The notes under the pieces were generated by a model that was given only the letters and a program-made list of their open reading frames with translations, made no database searches and had not been told where the DNA came from. 64,000 nucleotides of DNA from NCBI RefSeq assembly GCF_041260155.1, contig NC_091931.1, forward strand, positions 18,241,166-18,305,165, in the 5' to 3' direction. This stretch comes from Ptychodera flava. Its lineage: Eukaryota > Hemichordata > Enteropneusta > Ptychoderidae. Numbering within the stretch: position 1 is the first letter of the stretch; the number at the start of each line of letters is the position of its first letter. Below, piece after piece: positions 63,606 through 64,000 of this stretch. Both the position numbers and the translations under genes were made by a program.

Positions 63606-64000
63606 CGCGAACTTTTGATAAAGTTTCTGAACTGAGCATACATTTGTTCCGTGCAGCTGATGATTGTATTATATTCAGATCAGCGAGCAAGGTCTGCACA
63701 GCTGTCAGAAACGTACGGCGCACGCGCAGATGATCCGCTCTTGTCGGAACAGGTGATGAATTGAGAGACGATAAATTTGTGTTTTCTGACGATTTACACA
63801 ATTAATTTACCCACCATCGACAGTTTTTCTCGGGATTCCAAAAACATTTCCCGATCGAGGCTCCCATCTGGATTGTCGACAGCGTGTATGATATCTTGAA
63901 TGCACAACAACGTATGCAATATATGAAGCGGCCTTTGATCGGAGAAAAAAAGGCCAGTTGGTTTGATTCATCCGCCTCAGTGAACGGTCTATAAGTGTAA
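63606..64000. other. Sulfotransferase 3' flank
   Basis: No further gene is recognised. The 3' untranslated region lies here; I found no unambiguous AATAAA. The phrase TATGAAGCGGCC near 63923 also occurs in dispersed repeat R. Confidence 0.4.

Overview
The window is animal nuclear DNA with widely spaced genes, GT-AG introns, many microsatellites and dense transposons. The best guess is an invertebrate deuterostome such as a hemichordate, amphioxus or echinoderm. This rests on a Ty3/gypsy element with integrase upstream of reverse transcriptase (the Gmr1-like order described from deuterostomes), a START-domain gene pair resembling STARD5, and a two-exon carbohydrate sulfotransferase. The species cannot be fixed from the sequence alone.

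Layout. (1) About 1.6-30.7 kb is a tandem segmental array of minus-strand genes for a membrane-anchored HXXXD acyltransferase (condensation-domain superfamily). Copy A (3683-5818) is split by a 570 bp inverted-repeat transposon with a 6 bp target duplication. Copy B (17604-19160) is intact. A third unit (about 27.7-30.7 kb) keeps only upstream DNA and has no gene. The units are further modified by a 4.6 kb element with roughly 0.88 kb terminal inverted repeats around a decayed Penelope-type reverse transcriptase (6077-10708), a tRNA-derived SINE (11389-11747), an unclassified insertion (19943-20737), a 350 bp tandem duplication of the 3' end of copy B, and a truncated Gmr1-like LTR element (about 22160-27735). 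The gag region of that element holds a 758 bp T homopolymer. (2) About 30.7-32.9 kb holds a roughly 150 bp tandem repeat running into an LTR fragment. (3) 32934-45918 holds two complete, tandem, six-exon STARD5-like genes on the minus strand. All splice sites read cleanly and the intron phases match. (4) 45.9-50.8 kb is intergenic and holds a near-perfect inverted repeat of about 1 kb. (5) 50866-63605 (+) is a carbohydrate sulfotransferase: a signal-anchor exon, an intron of about 11.7 kb, and a catalytic exon.

Functional links are modest. The acyltransferase and START genes are both lipid-related, but nothing shows that they act together. The main interest is the record of local duplication and transposon activity, including two unusual retroelements and four or more inverted-repeat elements that can be dated against the duplicated units.
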